A stretch of 64,000 nt of DNA from Sophora flavescens (GCA_030762895.1 CM061066.1:121860552-121924551); one strand, 5' to 3'; numbered from the stretch's first letter, positions 11,326 through 23,524 are shown. Numbers and translations: made by a program. The notes: generated by a model from the letters alone, not told the origin.

Positions 11326-12015
11326 ATGAATTTATTAATCTGGAATATTAGAGGTTTAGGGAGTTCGGGTAAGGTCTCTGCTCTCCATAATCTTGTCCTG
11401 AATAGGAGTCCAGCTCTGGTGGGACTGGTAGAGACTAAACACTCAACCTTAAACATACAATGTGTAAGAAGGTGGTGGGGAAATGATACTTTCAATTGGG
11501 CTGATGTCCATGCTATAGATGGTAGCGGTGGACTTTTGGTAGTGTCGGATACTGCAATGTTTATGAAATTAGATATTATCAAGGGTGTAAGATGGATTTG
11601 TGTAACTGGGAAATTGATAGAGAAGGATACACTTACAACTGTTATTATAATGTATGGGCCAAATGATAGAGCTGGTAGGAAGGTAGTGTGGGAAGAACTA
11701 AGTAACCTAAAGCAAAAGATTAGGGTCCCTGTCATGGTATTAGGAGATTTTAATGAGATTTTAAGACCAGAAGAAAGAAACGGCAATACCATAGTTTCTG
11801 CAAGCATGAGGGATTTCCAATCCTAGAATGCAACTATGGGGTTGATTGAACCTCCCCTCATAGGTAGGAAGTTCACGTGGTATAGGAACAATTCTGCCAG
11901 CCGGATAGATAGGGCTTTTGTTGATGTAGAATGGATGGAGTGGTTCAAAGAGTTGAAAGTATGGGGCTTGAAAAGGTCAGTCTCTGACCATTGCCCATTA
12001 TTGATTAACTGTTAG
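11326..12015 (+). pseudogene. LINE ORF2: apurinic-type endonuclease domain
   Basis: It starts MNLLIWNIRGLGSSGK, the classic start of plant L1 ORF2. Endonuclease motifs follow in order: WNIRGLG, GLVETKHS, VMVLGDFNEIL, RKFTWYRNN and the catalytic SDHCPLL. An in-frame stop at about 11825 follows DFQS, and a second (about 12013) follows LLINC. The domain nicks target DNA to prime reverse transcription. The stops show that it is a pseudogene. The 12016-12540 stretch continues the linker (KKLKSSIKRWNKESFGN, KYFHLTATIRK) with further stops. Confidence 0.88.
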
Positions 12016-12540
12016 ACCAACGAATGGGGTCCCAAGCCTTTCAGGGCCTTAGATGTTTGGTTATCGGATCCAACATTTAAAAAGCTTGTTGAAAACGAAT
12101 GGAAGGGGCTAGCCAATATGACTTTACATGATAAACTGAAGAAACTAAAATCCTCAATTAAGAGGTGGAATAAGGAGTCTTTTGGAAACATTGACAAAAA
12201 AATTGAGGGCCTAGAAAATGAGATAAAAATCTTGGATGACATAAGTGATAGACAAGAATTAAACGAAGAGGAAATGGCTAGAAGGAAGGCCCTTACCTCA
12301 TGTTTGTGGACATAACTGAAGAGAAAAGAGGGGTATTGGCTACAAATGTCTAGAGTAAGGGCACTAACCCAGAAGGACATAAATACAAAATATTTCCACT
12401 TAACAGCTACCATTAGGAAGAGCAAGAAGTCACTAAGAAAGCTAAAGTTTGGGGGCAGGGTTGTAAAGAACCCAAGATGCATTAGAAAATAGGTAGTGAG
12501 GTATTTTAAGGAGCTATATGAAGAGGATCAATCAGTGTGA

Positions 12541-13960
12541 TTGAAAATTGATGGTGAGGGGTTCCCTAGGTTGACATTGGAGCAAAGGGAAGAACTGGAA
12601 GTGCCAATTTCTGCAGAGGAGATAAAGGGGGTTGTTTGGGCGTGTGAGTCCACTAAAGCCCCAGGGTATGATGGCTTTAATCTCGGATTCATAAAGAAGA
12701 TGTGGGGAGTAGTGGGAGAGGACTTCATTAGGATGATTAAGGACTTCTTTGAAGCGGGATCCTACCTAAAACAAAAAATACTACATGGGTTACTTTAATC
12801 CCCAAGGTAGAGGATGCAATGGAATTGAAAGACTTCAGACCCATAAGCATGGTAGGTTATATCTATAAAATAATAGCAAAAATCTTAGCCCAAAGAATTA
12901 AGAAAGTAATGCCTACTTTGATTGTTGAAACACAATCAGCTTTCGTGATGGAAAAACAAATCTTGGATGGTACATTGGTAGCAAATGAAGTAGTAAGTTG
13001 GGCAAAGAAGAATAAGAAGGAAATAGTGCTACTGAAACTAGATTTCTAGAAAGCATATGACTCCATAAGCTGGTCTTTTGTGGATCATGTGCCAGAATTG
13101 TTGGGGTTTAGCCTAAGAGGGAGGGGGTGGATAACGCAGTGTTTGACAACTACCTCGGTTTCAGTCCTGGTGAATGGTTCACCAACAGCCCCTTTTAAGT
13201 TGCAAAGAAGGTTAAGACAGGGAGATCCATTATCCCCCTTCCTATTTGTAATAGCCACTAAAGCATACAATCAACTTATGAAAAGGGCAGTTGGAAAAAA
13301 CTTGTTCCGAGGGGTGGAATTGGGTAGTGGAGGAGTGAATGTGTCTCATTTACAATTTGTTGATGACACTCTGGTTTTCTACCCAGCCCATAGGAAATTC
13401 CTCACTAATCTAAGGAGGACTCTAGATTGTTTCCAACTGCTGTCGAGTGTTAAAAAAAGTACTCTAAATCAGCCCTGATAGTCTTGGGTAAAAAGGAAGA
13501 ATGGATAAGATTAATGGCAGATAGATTGAGATGTTAACTAGTAGAGCTACCAATCAATTATCTGGGGATCCCTCTGGGAGCAGATCCTAGAAAACTGCCA
13601 ACATGGGGGCCAGTTATCAATAGGATCCAGAAAAGATTATCAATGTGGAAGGCAGAGGTGTTATCCAGAGCAGGAAGATTGGTACTAATTAAGTCGGTCC
13701 TTAACAGCATACCTCTTTACTACTTAAGCCTGTTCAAGATGCCAAAAAAGGTTGCTAAACAGATAATCAGATTACAAAGAGACTTCTTTTGGCATGGGGC
13801 AAATAATAAGAAAGGGATTCCTCTAGTTAAATGGGATTTAATCCAAAAGTCAAAGAGTTTAGGAGGGCTAGGGGTGGATGATCTAGTAGTGAAAAATGCA
13901 GCATTGCTCTTCAAATGGTGGTGGAGGTTCTCAGTAAAAGGTAATACCTTATGGAATTAA
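12541..13960 (+). pseudogene. LINE ORF2: reverse transcriptase and thumb
   Basis: The motifs of a non-LTR reverse transcriptase are present: STKAPGYDGFN, DFRPISMVGYIYKIIAKIL, LLKLDF followed by a stop where the F(Q/E)KAYD motif begins, RLRQGDPLSPFLF, and the catalytic LQFVDDTLVF (VDD where ADD is usual). The frame shifts near 12790 and around 13450-13480. The thumb region (LPINYLGIPLGADPRK, then SRAGRLVLIKSVLNSIPLYY) continues to 13960. Copying of the LINE RNA would need this domain; it is not expressible here. Confidence 0.88.
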
Positions 13961-14040
13961 ACGGTATGCTCAATACACAGGATGGAACCGGATAAAGCTT
14001 TGATACAACAACAGAATGATAATAGAAGGAATGGGGGGCT

Positions 14041-15350
14041 ATGGAACACAATTCTGAAAGTAGACAGTTGGGGGAAAGCTATAGGAGGATAATACAAAAA
14101 GGGTGGTGGATGAAACTTGGAGATGGAAACAAAACTAGATTTTGGGAGGATAAGTGGATAGGGGAATCTGCATTAATGGATAAATACCCTATATTGCAAA
14201 TAAAGGTTTTTGGGATGGAATGCAATGGCAATGGGATTTTATATGGAGAAGGAGATTATTCCAATGGGAAGTGCAATAGTTGGAGGATCTGTTGGCCAAT
14301 ATAAGAGATGTAAACCTTAATAACACTATGCAGGATAGAGTTTGGTGGAAAAATGACAATTCAGGAATGTACACGGTTAGATCCTTCTATAGATCGATTT
14401 GGGAATTAAACCAAACTGAAGATATAGTAAGATGTGTGTGGTTTGGGGTGGCGCCACCAAGAGCAGAATTACTAATCTGGTTTGTCATTTAAGAGAGATT
14501 GAATACAAGGAATAGGCTTAGAAGACTCAACATGATTCCAGGTAATGATGCATCATGTCCTTTTTGTGAGGGCGAGGAAGAATCAGTGAACCATCTATTT
14601 TTACACTGCAAGTTCTCATGGAAAGTATGGATGGATTGCTTAGAATGGTGGAATATGAAGATACCAATTACCAAAACTACAAGTCAATGACTTGAATGTT
14701 GGCTTGGAGTAGGCAATAATGGCTTCCAGAGGAAACTTTGGATATCACTATTATTTCTAGTTGTATGGACTTTGTGGTACCAGAGAAATAATATTGTTTT
14801 TAAAAAATCACAACCAGAGTGGGAGAACCTAAGTTATTTCATTAAACTAAGACTTGGATTCTGGATCAAGGGGTGGGATCCAAGTGAGGTTGTGCACAAA
14901 TTGGAGTATGTAAAAGGATGGAGGAAAAACATAGTGACTAGGCCTAATTATATCTTGGAGTCCACCACCACAAAACACTTTAAAATGGAATGTGGATGGA
15001 TCTTCCCAAGGTAAACCAGGCCCAGCTGGCATAAGTGGAGTCCTTAGGGATGACCATGGGATGGTTAAGGCCCGTTTCACTGCATCAATTGGAACTAGAG
15101 ACTCAAATGAAGCAAAATTTATAGCTATTGTATTTACTTTGGAATTGTCCTTACAACAGGAGTGGGTAAAGAAAAGGGACATCATTATAGAATCTGATTC
15201 AAAGAATGCCATCTCGTGGGTTGAGAAGAAGGAAGGGTGCCTGTGGAGCTTGAGATTTTACTGCAATAAACTACATAATATCTTGTTACTTTTAAAAAAA
15301 TGTTAGGTTTGTTCACAGGAATAAGGAGGCTAACTAAGTGACTGATGCAC
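14041..15350 (+). pseudogene. LINE ORF2: zf-RVT and RNase H
   Basis: The region after the thumb contains GDGNKTRFWEDKWIG, the zf-RVT-type segment (WKNDNSGMYTVRSFY, then ASCPFCEGEEESVNHLFLHC) and a C-terminal plant RNase H. The RNase H reads NVDGSSQGKPGPAGISGVLR, EAKFIAIVFTLEL and IIESDSKNAISWV, which keep the three expected acidic residues (D, E, D). Stops occur at about 14492 and 14690, and in the final helix at about 15304 and 15337. Order and motifs match angiosperm L1 elements with an acquired RNase H. Confidence 0.83.
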
Positions 15351-15990
15351 TGGCAAAAGAAGGAACACGCATGGAAGGAACCTGGATATTGTTGACTGGG
15401 CATGGGTTAAATATTTATTGCTTCTCCTTTACTATTGTATGCTTGTTGTTTGTCTGTTTTTCTTTTGATTGTTTGTGCAGGGTATGGTGGATCCAAATAG
15501 ACACCTATTAGGGGCTAAGGTATATAGGAGGTGTGACACCCTGCTACCCCGTATGTTATAAAGCATAAATATGTATGGACAATTAAAATCAATCATGCAT
15601 CCACATTTAATAAAAGCATTTGTCCATGAGTAGGAAAGTCCCACATGAACTAGTTCTCAAAATCGTGGAATTTAAAACAAGTTTAAACAATTAAAACATA
15701 AACATAAACCATAAAGAAAACCCAATCCCGATGTCACGACTCAAAGCTGGTATAACCATTCTGGAAAACATCCACGGAATACAACTGAACTAACAAACTA
15801 ACCGAAAGGGAAAAACCCTAACTATGAGTGGTGGCTCCTCAGAGTCACTCCTATCCTGACTGCTCGCCATTCTCTGCAAGGTGCCGATCAGGCCAAACAA
15901 ACAAACAAACTAGGTGGGAGTAATAATCATGTAAACATATACGGCATGGAGATAGGAAGCAAGGTAAAACAAACAACATAACATCATCAT

Positions 15991-15993
<3 letters not shown>

Positions 15994-16047
<54 letters not shown>
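15994..16047. repeat. TA dinucleotide microsatellite
   Basis: About 27 uninterrupted TA units inside the solo LTR. Confidence 0.97.
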
Positions 16048-16049
<2 letters not shown>

Positions 16050-17796
16050 ACATCATCAATCAAGTATGCTATGCAGTGCAATGCAACACTACTCCACTGC
16101 TCCATCTATGCATGTGGATCCAAACTAACTCAGGATGAACGACTTCGGAGTTAAATATTCACATTGAGAATCGACTCAACACCGTAGAATCTACTCCACT
16201 GATAGCCAACACATCCAACCAATGGATGCCTCATCACGGGGGCGCACGGAGAATCTACTCCTACCGTGGATGGCCAAATAGCCGTACTCTCGGACGACCT
16301 CCCCTATGTCGAACATCCCCCAACAACAACAACTCCAATGCTTGATGCATATGGCACAACAACAAACAGTGGCAACCGCCGCTACCTTAGCTCCAACAGA
16401 ATCAACCGAAGATAACAGCGGAATCTACCACAAAACCTTTAACCAGCGGAATCCGCCGCAATACCTTAAACCCAACCGGGTCAAGGTCCTCCTTGGAGCA
16501 AACTCTCGATTGCCAAGGTACAACATCAACAACACCTTAGACCCAAACCACGGGGTCAAGGCTCCCTTGGCCAAAAAGCACCAAGGCACAACTCATCAGT
16601 GTGCGGTAACCTAACAGGTACCGGCTTATCAAACTTAACACCTCACCATCTCATCATCTTAATCACCTTTGTTAATCATTGACCGAGTTATCTAATCCAT
16701 CACATTAATTGATTGTGTTATCTCTTCATCATTGGGGAATTGGGGCTAGAAACCCCTTAAAAGTCCTTAATTCCATCTTTGGTTTGTAGGGGAGCACCGG
16801 CGTGCTGATCCCCTGCACGGCCATGCTGGTCACATAAGTGAAGCACGAGCGTGCTTCCTATTAGGCACGGTCGTGCTTGGCAGCACGATCATACTCCTCT
16901 GCTGCATGGTAGTACTTAATGCGTGGTCATTTTCCAGAATTCAAACTGGGATCACGGGCGTGCACCATGTTCAGCACGGTCGTGCTCAATGCACGACAGT
17001 ACTGTTTTGGGCAGAGTTAAAACACATTTCTTAGCCAATTATTTCAATGATTAAGTCCATTAATCCATTTTAACAACATATTTTTTAGATCTCACATCCT
17101 CATCAACTCAATCATAACATCATCACAGTCATGGCATCAACCATTCAACCAACATAATCAACAACATCAGGAATCAACCAGTACTCAACAGTCATATCTC
17201 AACAATCATCCAACATAATCATGCCAATAACCAACAACACAACATCATGTTCATATTAACAATAACAACATAACCATTAAGAACATATTATGAACATGGG
17301 CATGTAAGACAACATATTAACAATCATACCTATTATCATAGCAAATCAACCAACATATTAATCATATCATCAAACACAACAAAATAGGGTTATGGGAACC
17401 TCTTTTCCTTACACTACCCCCAATGCCTATGATATACACTACGTACCTTTCTCCCCATACCTGGTATGAAGATTCCAACCAACGAAAGCCAACTGGCAAC
17501 CCAAACGAAGAACCAACGCGTTTCCCTCAAGCGGCTTGACTAGCTTTCCAAGCCTTGGTCAAACAAAAGGTTAACCAATTAGTTCCCAATTCATAAACAA
17601 GAAAAGGAAACCAAAGGGGGAAAGAACCATTACCTTCTATGTTTGGCACAAACCAACCAAGACCTCTCAAAATTAGAGCAAGAACACCAAGGCATCAAAG
17701 GGGCTCAAGGGGAGGAAGAGAAAAGAGGTTTTTGTCCCCACAAAAGCTTCCCAAAGTGACAAAATAGGGTTTGGCTCGTAACCCTCACGAAACTGC

Positions 17797-17808
17797 TCTA
17801 TTTATAGA
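17797..17808 (-). promoter_or_regulatory. TATA box of the solo LTR
   Basis: The - strand reads AGTCTATAAATAGAGC here. It lies just downstream of two palindromic GCACGGCCGTGC-type motifs and upstream of an AAACCCTA-type leader. This sets the LTR direction as leftward. Confidence 0.6.
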
Positions 17809-18125
17809 CTCTGATACCTGAGCATGGCCTTGCTCCTTGTTGAGCACGGCCGTGCTCAACTCCTAAGCACGGGGCACTGAAAGAATGTATTTCGAGACAA
17901 CCTAGATGATCGATTTGGCAAAAACACTAAAAATAATACTTGTAGATAATTCTCTTAACTTTCCAACGCCACAAAGATCACCCCGATCAGACATCTAGAA
18001 CTCAAGATATGGCCAAAACGGTGAAACAGGTTACTAGGACTATAAAAGGGTTGAACCTTTCTAAGGCTAAACTTTCCCAAACATGAACTTAGACATCAAA
18101 AACAACCTAACAAGCATATACAAAC

Positions 18126-18131
<6 letters not shown>

Positions 18132-18177
<46 letters not shown>
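18132..18177. repeat. TA dinucleotide microsatellite
   Basis: About 23 TA units near the U3 end of the solo LTR, 40 bases from its terminus. Confidence 0.96.
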
Positions 18178-18179
<2 letters not shown>

Positions 18180-18219
18180 GCATTAAGCTTATTTATGAAA
18201 AACGGAGTGTTACAGGAGG

Positions 18220-18649
18220 AACTGTCGAGAATTGAGAGAAGCATGTTTTCTTGGAGGCGCCTCAGATGGATATCGAAAAGGAATTGCTATTGGTGGCTCA
18301 TAATGAAGTGGGTGCATGTCTGATGTTTTAGTTTTGTGATTGCCTAGAATGGATTGTAAGAGTTTGTAAAGGGGTGTGTCTTACTTGTAATTGAGGTGTC
18401 TTAAAGTGGAAATAAGTATTTGAACTAGGGGTACTCTTTTTTCTTCATGATGATTTTATCCTAAGGAGGGTTTTGCATCATAAGGTTTTAATGAGGCCCC
18501 TTTTGCTTATGCTTGGAAGGGGGTACATGGGTAGGCAATTTTCTGCACAGCCTAGACTGTGACTCACAGGTGTAAGTTTTTGCTTCTATTTTACCTAACT
18601 CTGTTAGGTTTACGATTAATAAAGTAATTACTTATCGGGAAAAAAATTT
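18220..18649 (+). other. LINE 3' untranslated tail
   Basis: After the solo LTR the LINE 3' region resumes and contains no ORF. It ends with AATAAAGTAATTACTTATC followed by GGG and a run of seven A, the usual terminus of plant LINEs. The stretch 15351-15531 is the same untranslated region before the insertion. Confidence 0.75.
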
Positions 18650-18723
18650 CTTTCAACTTATCTCTCTAAATTTGTTTCATATAAAAATATTCTTTCTAAA
18701 AATTTAAATACAAATAAAAATTA

Positions 18724-18972
18724 GGTTAAAGTGCATTTTTCGTCCCTTTAATTCATCATTTTGGTGAAGTTCGTCCCACTTTTATTTTTAGCGAAATTCG
18801 TCCTCATATTTTTCCAATATTGCAACATTCAACCCTCCAACATTAGTTTTCAGATGGTCAACTGAGAGATGGACAAATTGAGAAAATATGAGGATAAATT
18901 TCACTAAGAAGAACTAAAGGGTCGAATTTCGCAAAAATAGTAAACTAGGAAGATGAAAAGTGCCTTTCAACC
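18724..18972. mobile_element. MITE-like inverted-repeat element 1
   Basis: The ends GGTTAAAGTGCATTTTTCGT and (reverse complement of the right end) GGTTGAAAGGCACTTTTCAT match imperfectly, and the arms continue for about 100 bases on each side (CGAAATTCG[AT]CC in both). The flanks AAAAATTA and AAAAAACTA may be a decayed TSD. It has no coding capacity. Confidence 0.65.
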
Positions 18973-19269
18973 AAAAAACTAATCTTTCTTTTCACTTTCT
19001 TTCATATTTTCTTATACCAAACAATCTTTAAAATTCATTTCACCACTTTATATCTACCCACATTTATTCTTTCTATGTTCTCTTTCTACTCTTTTTTTTC
19101 TCAAACAAAAAAAAGCATAAAGGAGGCATGATCCTATCATAATGTGATGTATCACTCAATAAGAAAAAATGTGCTGGAAACAATATATAAAAAATGTGTT
19201 CTTGGCTTTTTGCATATCAATGTTATTTTATGCGGTTATATTTAAATTATTTAATTAAAGATTAAACTA

Positions 19270-20198
19270 ATTATTTGATCTTTACACGTGACACTGATTT
19301 TGAATTTGATTTCTATACTTGAAAATTTTTAAAATCAGTCCCTAAACCCTATATGCACAATTGCTTTTAATTTGATCTTTGCCGTTTATTGGAATTATAA
19401 GGCCGTTTGTTAGAGTCGAAGTACAATGATCAAATTAAAATTGATTATCAAATATAAAGACCAAAGTAAAATCATTATCACAAATAGGAACCAAAAAATT
19501 TTGAAATAGTTTTTTACATGTAATTTTCATTTTCAATTTGATCCATATACCTTAACTCCATGAAACGACACTATAACATCAATAAATGACGATTACCGAA
19601 TTAAAAATAATTGGCTTCATTGCACTTTTGATCCCCTATTATTGATCATGTGCGATTTTGGTCCTTACGGGGTTTTTAGGACATTTGGTCCCCTTATTTT
19701 TTTCTAATGTTCCAAATTTGGTCCTTTCATTAAATATCTGTCAATTTTTTAATGATCAATTGAGAGGAATTACTGCTGCATAGAACCTTTTGTTGAGTTT
19801 CTTTGGTAAAGGACTCTATGATGAAACAAAAAAAGGGTCCCAGAAAGGAGGGTCAAAATCGATAAATGACATAAAGGAACCATTGAATCAAGTTGAAGCA
19901 GAAAGGCAAAGGATAAAGAATATCTACTAGAGGTTCTATGCGCTTAGAACAATGGTTCCTTTTATTTATAATCGAAAAAATTGACGAACATTAGACAAAA
20001 TGACCAAATTTGAAATGTTAAAGAAACATGAGATCAAATATCCTTAAAAAAAACTATGATGACCAAAATCATATATAACCAATAATATGGAGATCAAAAA
20101 TACAATTAAGACAAAATAATTGTGTATATATAAACCAAATTTTTTACCTATAGAAATTAAACTCCAAATCAGTGTTAAGTGAATATAAGGAATTGATT
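19270..20198. mobile_element. MITE-like element 2 (outer, about 420 bp without insert)
   Basis: The left arm (GATCTTTACACGTGACACTG onwards) pairs with the reverse complement of the right arm (CTTATATTCACTTAACACTG onwards). The inverted similarity continues through the site where element 3 is inserted: left-arm CACAATTGCTTTTAATT matches right-arm CACAATTATTTTTAATT once the insert is removed. Ends are approximate. Confidence 0.6.
19614..20112. mobile_element. MITE-like element 3 (499 bp, 10-bp TSD, Mutator-like)
   Basis: Long inverted arms of about 180 bases start GCTTCATTGCACTTTTGATC on the left and GTCTTAATTGTATTTTTGAT on the right (reverse complement). They are flanked by a perfect 10-bp duplication AAAATAATTG at 19604-19613 and 20113-20122. 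The TSD length fits Mutator-type elements. It is inserted in element 2. Confidence 0.78.
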
Positions 20199-20930
20199 TT
20201 TTTTAGAGGGGTGCTGTTAAGTGCGAAATGTTTGGTGACAAATTTTGACAAAAGTTAAAATGCATGTGGGTCCCTTAAAATATTTCAAAATAAAATCATC
20301 CAACTAGTGAAACACATTTAACAACATCATCGATTTTCTTTTCGTCTCTCGTTTCACAAAAAGAATTTCGCACCGTTTAGTACTTTCCTTTTTTTTATTA
20401 GCAAAAAAACATATTGATTGGGAGTACATACAAATAACAAAGAAAACAAATCCGTGTAAAGTTGACACTGCTCATAAAAAAAAAATCAAGTGTACAAATT
20501 TCAATGAAAAAAGAAACTAGCAAGAAAGTGAAAATGTCACCCAAATCTACCGGTTACACATCCCCAAACTAAAACACCAGAGGCCGCTAAAAACCGCAGC
20601 TAGACCAAAGAGATCAAGCCCACCCCGCAGCACCACCCAAGGCACAAAACCAAAGAGGGATTGCAACCTATATCCCTACAATTTGACATCAATTCTTACA
20701 TGCCTCTCGATATTTAAATGTCAGAGACTATGTGTTTTCGATATATAATTGTCGAAAAATTCTTAAAATTTAAAAAAACTGTTTTCGATAATTAGATGTG
20801 GGATTCAAAATAGTGATGGATATCAAATATGAGAAATATAGGTAGCAAGTCCTACCCAAAGAAGGTCTTCCAATTAAAACTCAGCCCAAATAACGCGAGC
20901 AACCTCCTAATACCCGCCTGCATGTGCAGA
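20199..20930. other. Intergenic region upstream of the B3 gene
   Basis: This AT-rich sequence contains no gene that I can support. It includes a short C-rich stretch (about 20570-20660) and presumably distal promoter sequence of the B3 gene. Confidence 0.5.
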
Positions 20931-20934
20931 CACG

Positions 20935-20940
20935 TATAAA
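20935..20940 (+). promoter_or_regulatory. Candidate TATA box of the B3 gene
   Basis: TATAAA sits 154 bases upstream of the chosen ATG (21094) in the context ACACGTATAAAGTGAGG. An alternative is CTATATAATT at about 20970. Both are consistent with a 5' UTR of roughly 100-130 bases. Confidence 0.45.
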
Positions 20941-21093
20941 GTGAGGTAACCTTAATCAATACACGCATCTATATAATTGACTGAGGTGAGCAGTTTAGTT
21001 TCCAGAGAGCAGCGGAAAGTAACTCTTGAGAGAGTGAAAGTGCTTCTGATCAAGTGTTCAGTGTTAAAGTGTTAAGTGTTAACATCCCTGACC

Positions 21094-23524
21094 ATGACTT
21101 CCCGTTGCAATCGTTTCTTTAACATTATTCCCAGAAAATCTTCAATAACTCTTGTAAGTTGTAATGTAAGCATTTCTCTTTTGTTCCATTAGGAAAAACA
21201 TCAGCTAATGCATCAAATATCTGTACCTGTAGCTCTCTGCTTCTTCTTCTTCTTTTTTTCTTTTTTTTCCTTTTGGTTTTGGGAGATTTTTACTGTATGG
21301 GAGAGAACGCTGTCATAGGACTTAGGACTCTCTACACAGCCATGCAAATGCTTGGTTTGTCTTTACTTTTTACCTTTCCTACTTCTTGTTGTGGTAAGTG
21401 GGGACTGCATGTTGGTTTTTACTTTTCTGGAGTGTTTGAATCAGTATATTAGCAATAGCCACATTTTCTATGTGTGTTTGGTTCCACACTAGGAGTGTTT
21501 ATGTACCTGTCAAACGTGATTTTGATAAAAAAAAAGTGTCTGGTACATGTTTGAAGAAGAAATTTTGCATCCGAAATTGATTCTATTAGAAGCAGCTTAG
21601 AGTAGCTTCTGCTTTTAGATTGAAAAATTACACTAAGTTTTATATCAAATTTACTTTCAAAATAAAAATATCAAAACATAAATCACTTTACTTCAAGCTC
21701 AGTTATATTGAAATCAAATCTACAAAATCATTTCCATCCAAATCATCCAAACACAGAATCTATTTAAACCTCTTAACTTAAGGGCATGTTGGTAACAATT
21801 ACCGTTGGATCAGCATGCATGTTGTCTTGAATATAACCACACTTGCCTCCTTCATGAATTTGAATTGATTAGGAAATATAAAAGTATAAGACAAGTGGAG
21901 CATATGTTCCAGTTCATGTTAAATCTCAGCTATGCTTGTGAATAATTTCATAATGCATGTTAACAGCTTGTTATTTGCAGAAAATGCCAGACAATTTCAC
22001 AAGGAGATTTGGTGGTGGTCTGTCAAACCCAATATATCTTAACCCTCCAGATGGCACTGAATGGAAGGTATATTGGACTAAAAATGAGTGTGAGATTTGG
22101 TTTCAAAAGGGTTGGAAAGAATTTGCTACATACTACACTCTGGATTATGGGCATTTGGTGCTGTTTGAATATGAAGGAACTTCTCATTTTGAGGTACACA
22201 TATTTGACATGAGTGCCCTTGAAATAAAATATCCTTTTCATAACCAGATTTGTGAGGACTCGGTTGAAATTTTGAGTGAACAATCTCCATGCAAGAAGAA
22301 AAGACTGAAATCCCCAAAGTCATCTCCTCAGCCACATAGGACAGAAGTTGAAAGTAGCCCCAATGTGCAGAACATGCTTCAGCATGCCCAAATTAAAGGT
22401 AGTCAATCAAAAGGGTCAAACTATGAGATGCCAATAATTGCATCCATGAAGCAAGAGTTGGATGGTATGTATTTCATGATCAGATTATCATCCTTTCCAT
22501 TATTTTGGTCTCAGTTGATATTTTGATGTTAAATATATAACATGCCCATGTTGTCCTTAGACTTCTACTAAATAACTGAAGCTTGAAACAACCCACACAC
22601 CATTCAGATATAAAGTCCATCTTTTATTGGACCTCTTGCCATCCCAGCACCCAAAAGAACAATCCATCTTTTATGCTTGGCAAATCAAGCCTTACTATGT
22701 TAATGATTATTCTTGGTGTGCTTTTGCTAGATTTGAGTATAGAGTTATAGTCATGAATTAGCTTTTTATTTTTGTAACTGTAAAGACTGTTTCTTATCTT
22801 TGTTTTTCCCTTTTAATGAGTATATAGTTTTTTTATCTTGTGGTTGAAGAAGAAATTTATAATCTTGGTTCTTGGATTATAAAAATACAGAATACAACTT
22901 CACAAATTTTAGAAATATCTTTGAAGAAAATGCAAGGGGTTGTTCTCAAATTGCTTCAGAGTAGTGGATCCTAAAACTAATTTATTTGCATGCCACAGAT
23001 GGGAAGTCTAATAAAAGAACTTCACTGTTGATTAGTCCCCGTCCTGGGATAAGTGGAAATATGAAAGAAGCTATGAAATTCACCTCAGAAAATCCCTTTT
23101 TCATGATCAATATACGGCAAAGTTTTCTGGAGAGAACCTATCCAGTAAGTTTAAGTTAAGCATATATGTTTATTATGTGGAAACTTTCATATCATGCAAG
23201 CTTCCAGGTATTATTATACTTTTACAAAGTGTTAAGCTATGTTTTGATGGTGAGGAAAATATAACATTGATGCAGAACTTATCGACTGTCTTTGTCAGAA
23301 AGTATTTTAAAAAGAAAAAGTTGAATGTGATGATAGAGTTTGGAAAGAATTTGTGGCCTGTAAAGGTGAACTATTATCCGTCTCGTTGTACAGCCTCCTT
23401 CTCAGCTGGTTGGTCCCGTTTTGCTGAAGAAAGTAAATTGAAAGCTGGAGACGTTTGTTTCTTTGAGCTCATTAATATGGAAGATGCAGTGCTTGCTCTT
23501 CATATTTTTAGAGCATACAATTAG
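21094..23524 (+). CDS. B3-domain transcription factor, two B3 domains (REM/VRN1-like)
   Basis: Four exons with GT-AG introns give a 312-residue protein: 21094-21153, 21981-22464, 22999-23144, 23276-23524. Junction phases agree (0, 1, 0). Exon 1 supplies the first strand of B3 domain 1 (RFFNIIPRKSSITL), continued in exon 2 by KMPDNFTRRFGG, WKVYWTKNECEIWFQKGWKE and LDYGHLVLFEYEGTSHFEVH. A basic hydrophilic linker (CKKKRLKSPKSSPQPH) is a likely nuclear signal. Domain 2 begins SENPFFMINIRQSFLERTYP and ends WSRFAEESKLKAGDVCFFEL with a stop at 23522-23524. Two B3 domains flanking a linker is the architecture of the plant REM/VRN1 group, which binds DNA and regulates development such as flowering. 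Exon borders are inferred from sequence, and the exact subfamily is not settled. Confidence 0.85.
21473..21755. mobile_element. MITE-like element in intron 1 of the B3 gene
   Basis: The ends TGTGTTTGGTT and (reverse complement) TGTGTTTGGAT form short terminal inverted repeats about 283 bases apart in AT-rich sequence. The pattern resembles common legume MITEs with GTGTTTGG termini. No clear TSD was found. Confidence 0.5.

Larger units (their letters stand above)
15532..18214 (-). mobile_element. Solo LTR (2683 bp), probably Ty3-gypsy
   Basis: It runs from TGTGACACCC to GTGTTACA with a perfect TSD GGAGG at 15527-15531 and 18215-18219. No internal coding domains, PBS or second LTR are present, so this is a solo LTR left by recombination. 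On the - strand it begins TGTAACACTCCG, a form common in plant gypsy LTRs, and has a TATA box near 17800. It carries two TA microsatellites and clusters of CpG-rich palindromes of the GCACGGCCGTGC type (16790-17000 and 17820-17870). Small open frames inside it are not credible genes. Confidence 0.85.
1..18649 (+). mobile_element. Plant L1-type LINE, decayed, split by two LTR insertions
   Basis: One non-LTR retrotransposon can be followed in order across the interval: the end of an RRM-like domain and ORF1 (1-841), the rest of ORF1 (10493-11285), ORF2 endonuclease, reverse transcriptase, zf-RVT and RNase H (11326 to about 15350), and a 3' tail ending in a TTATCGGGAAAAAAA-type terminus at about 18649. 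The sequence is interrupted by copia element A (842-10487) and a solo LTR (15532-18214); removing each with one TSD copy rejoins the LINE. An RNase H domain after the reverse transcriptase is known in many angiosperm L1 elements. ORF2 carries many stops and at least two frameshifts, so the copy is dead. The 5' end lies before the window and no LINE TSD could be identified. Confidence 0.85.

Noticed and set aside
10995..11807. 270-codon - strand frame opposite LINE ORF1/ORF2
   Set aside because: It spans two different LINE coding segments in antisense and shows no domain.
16306..16614. 102-codon + strand frame in the solo LTR
   Set aside because: Low-complexity Gln/Thr sequence inside an LTR that is transcribed in the other direction; no conserved motif.
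15532..18214. Complete retrotransposon rather than solo LTR
   Set aside because: No PBS, PPT, second LTR or protein domain was found between the TSDs.
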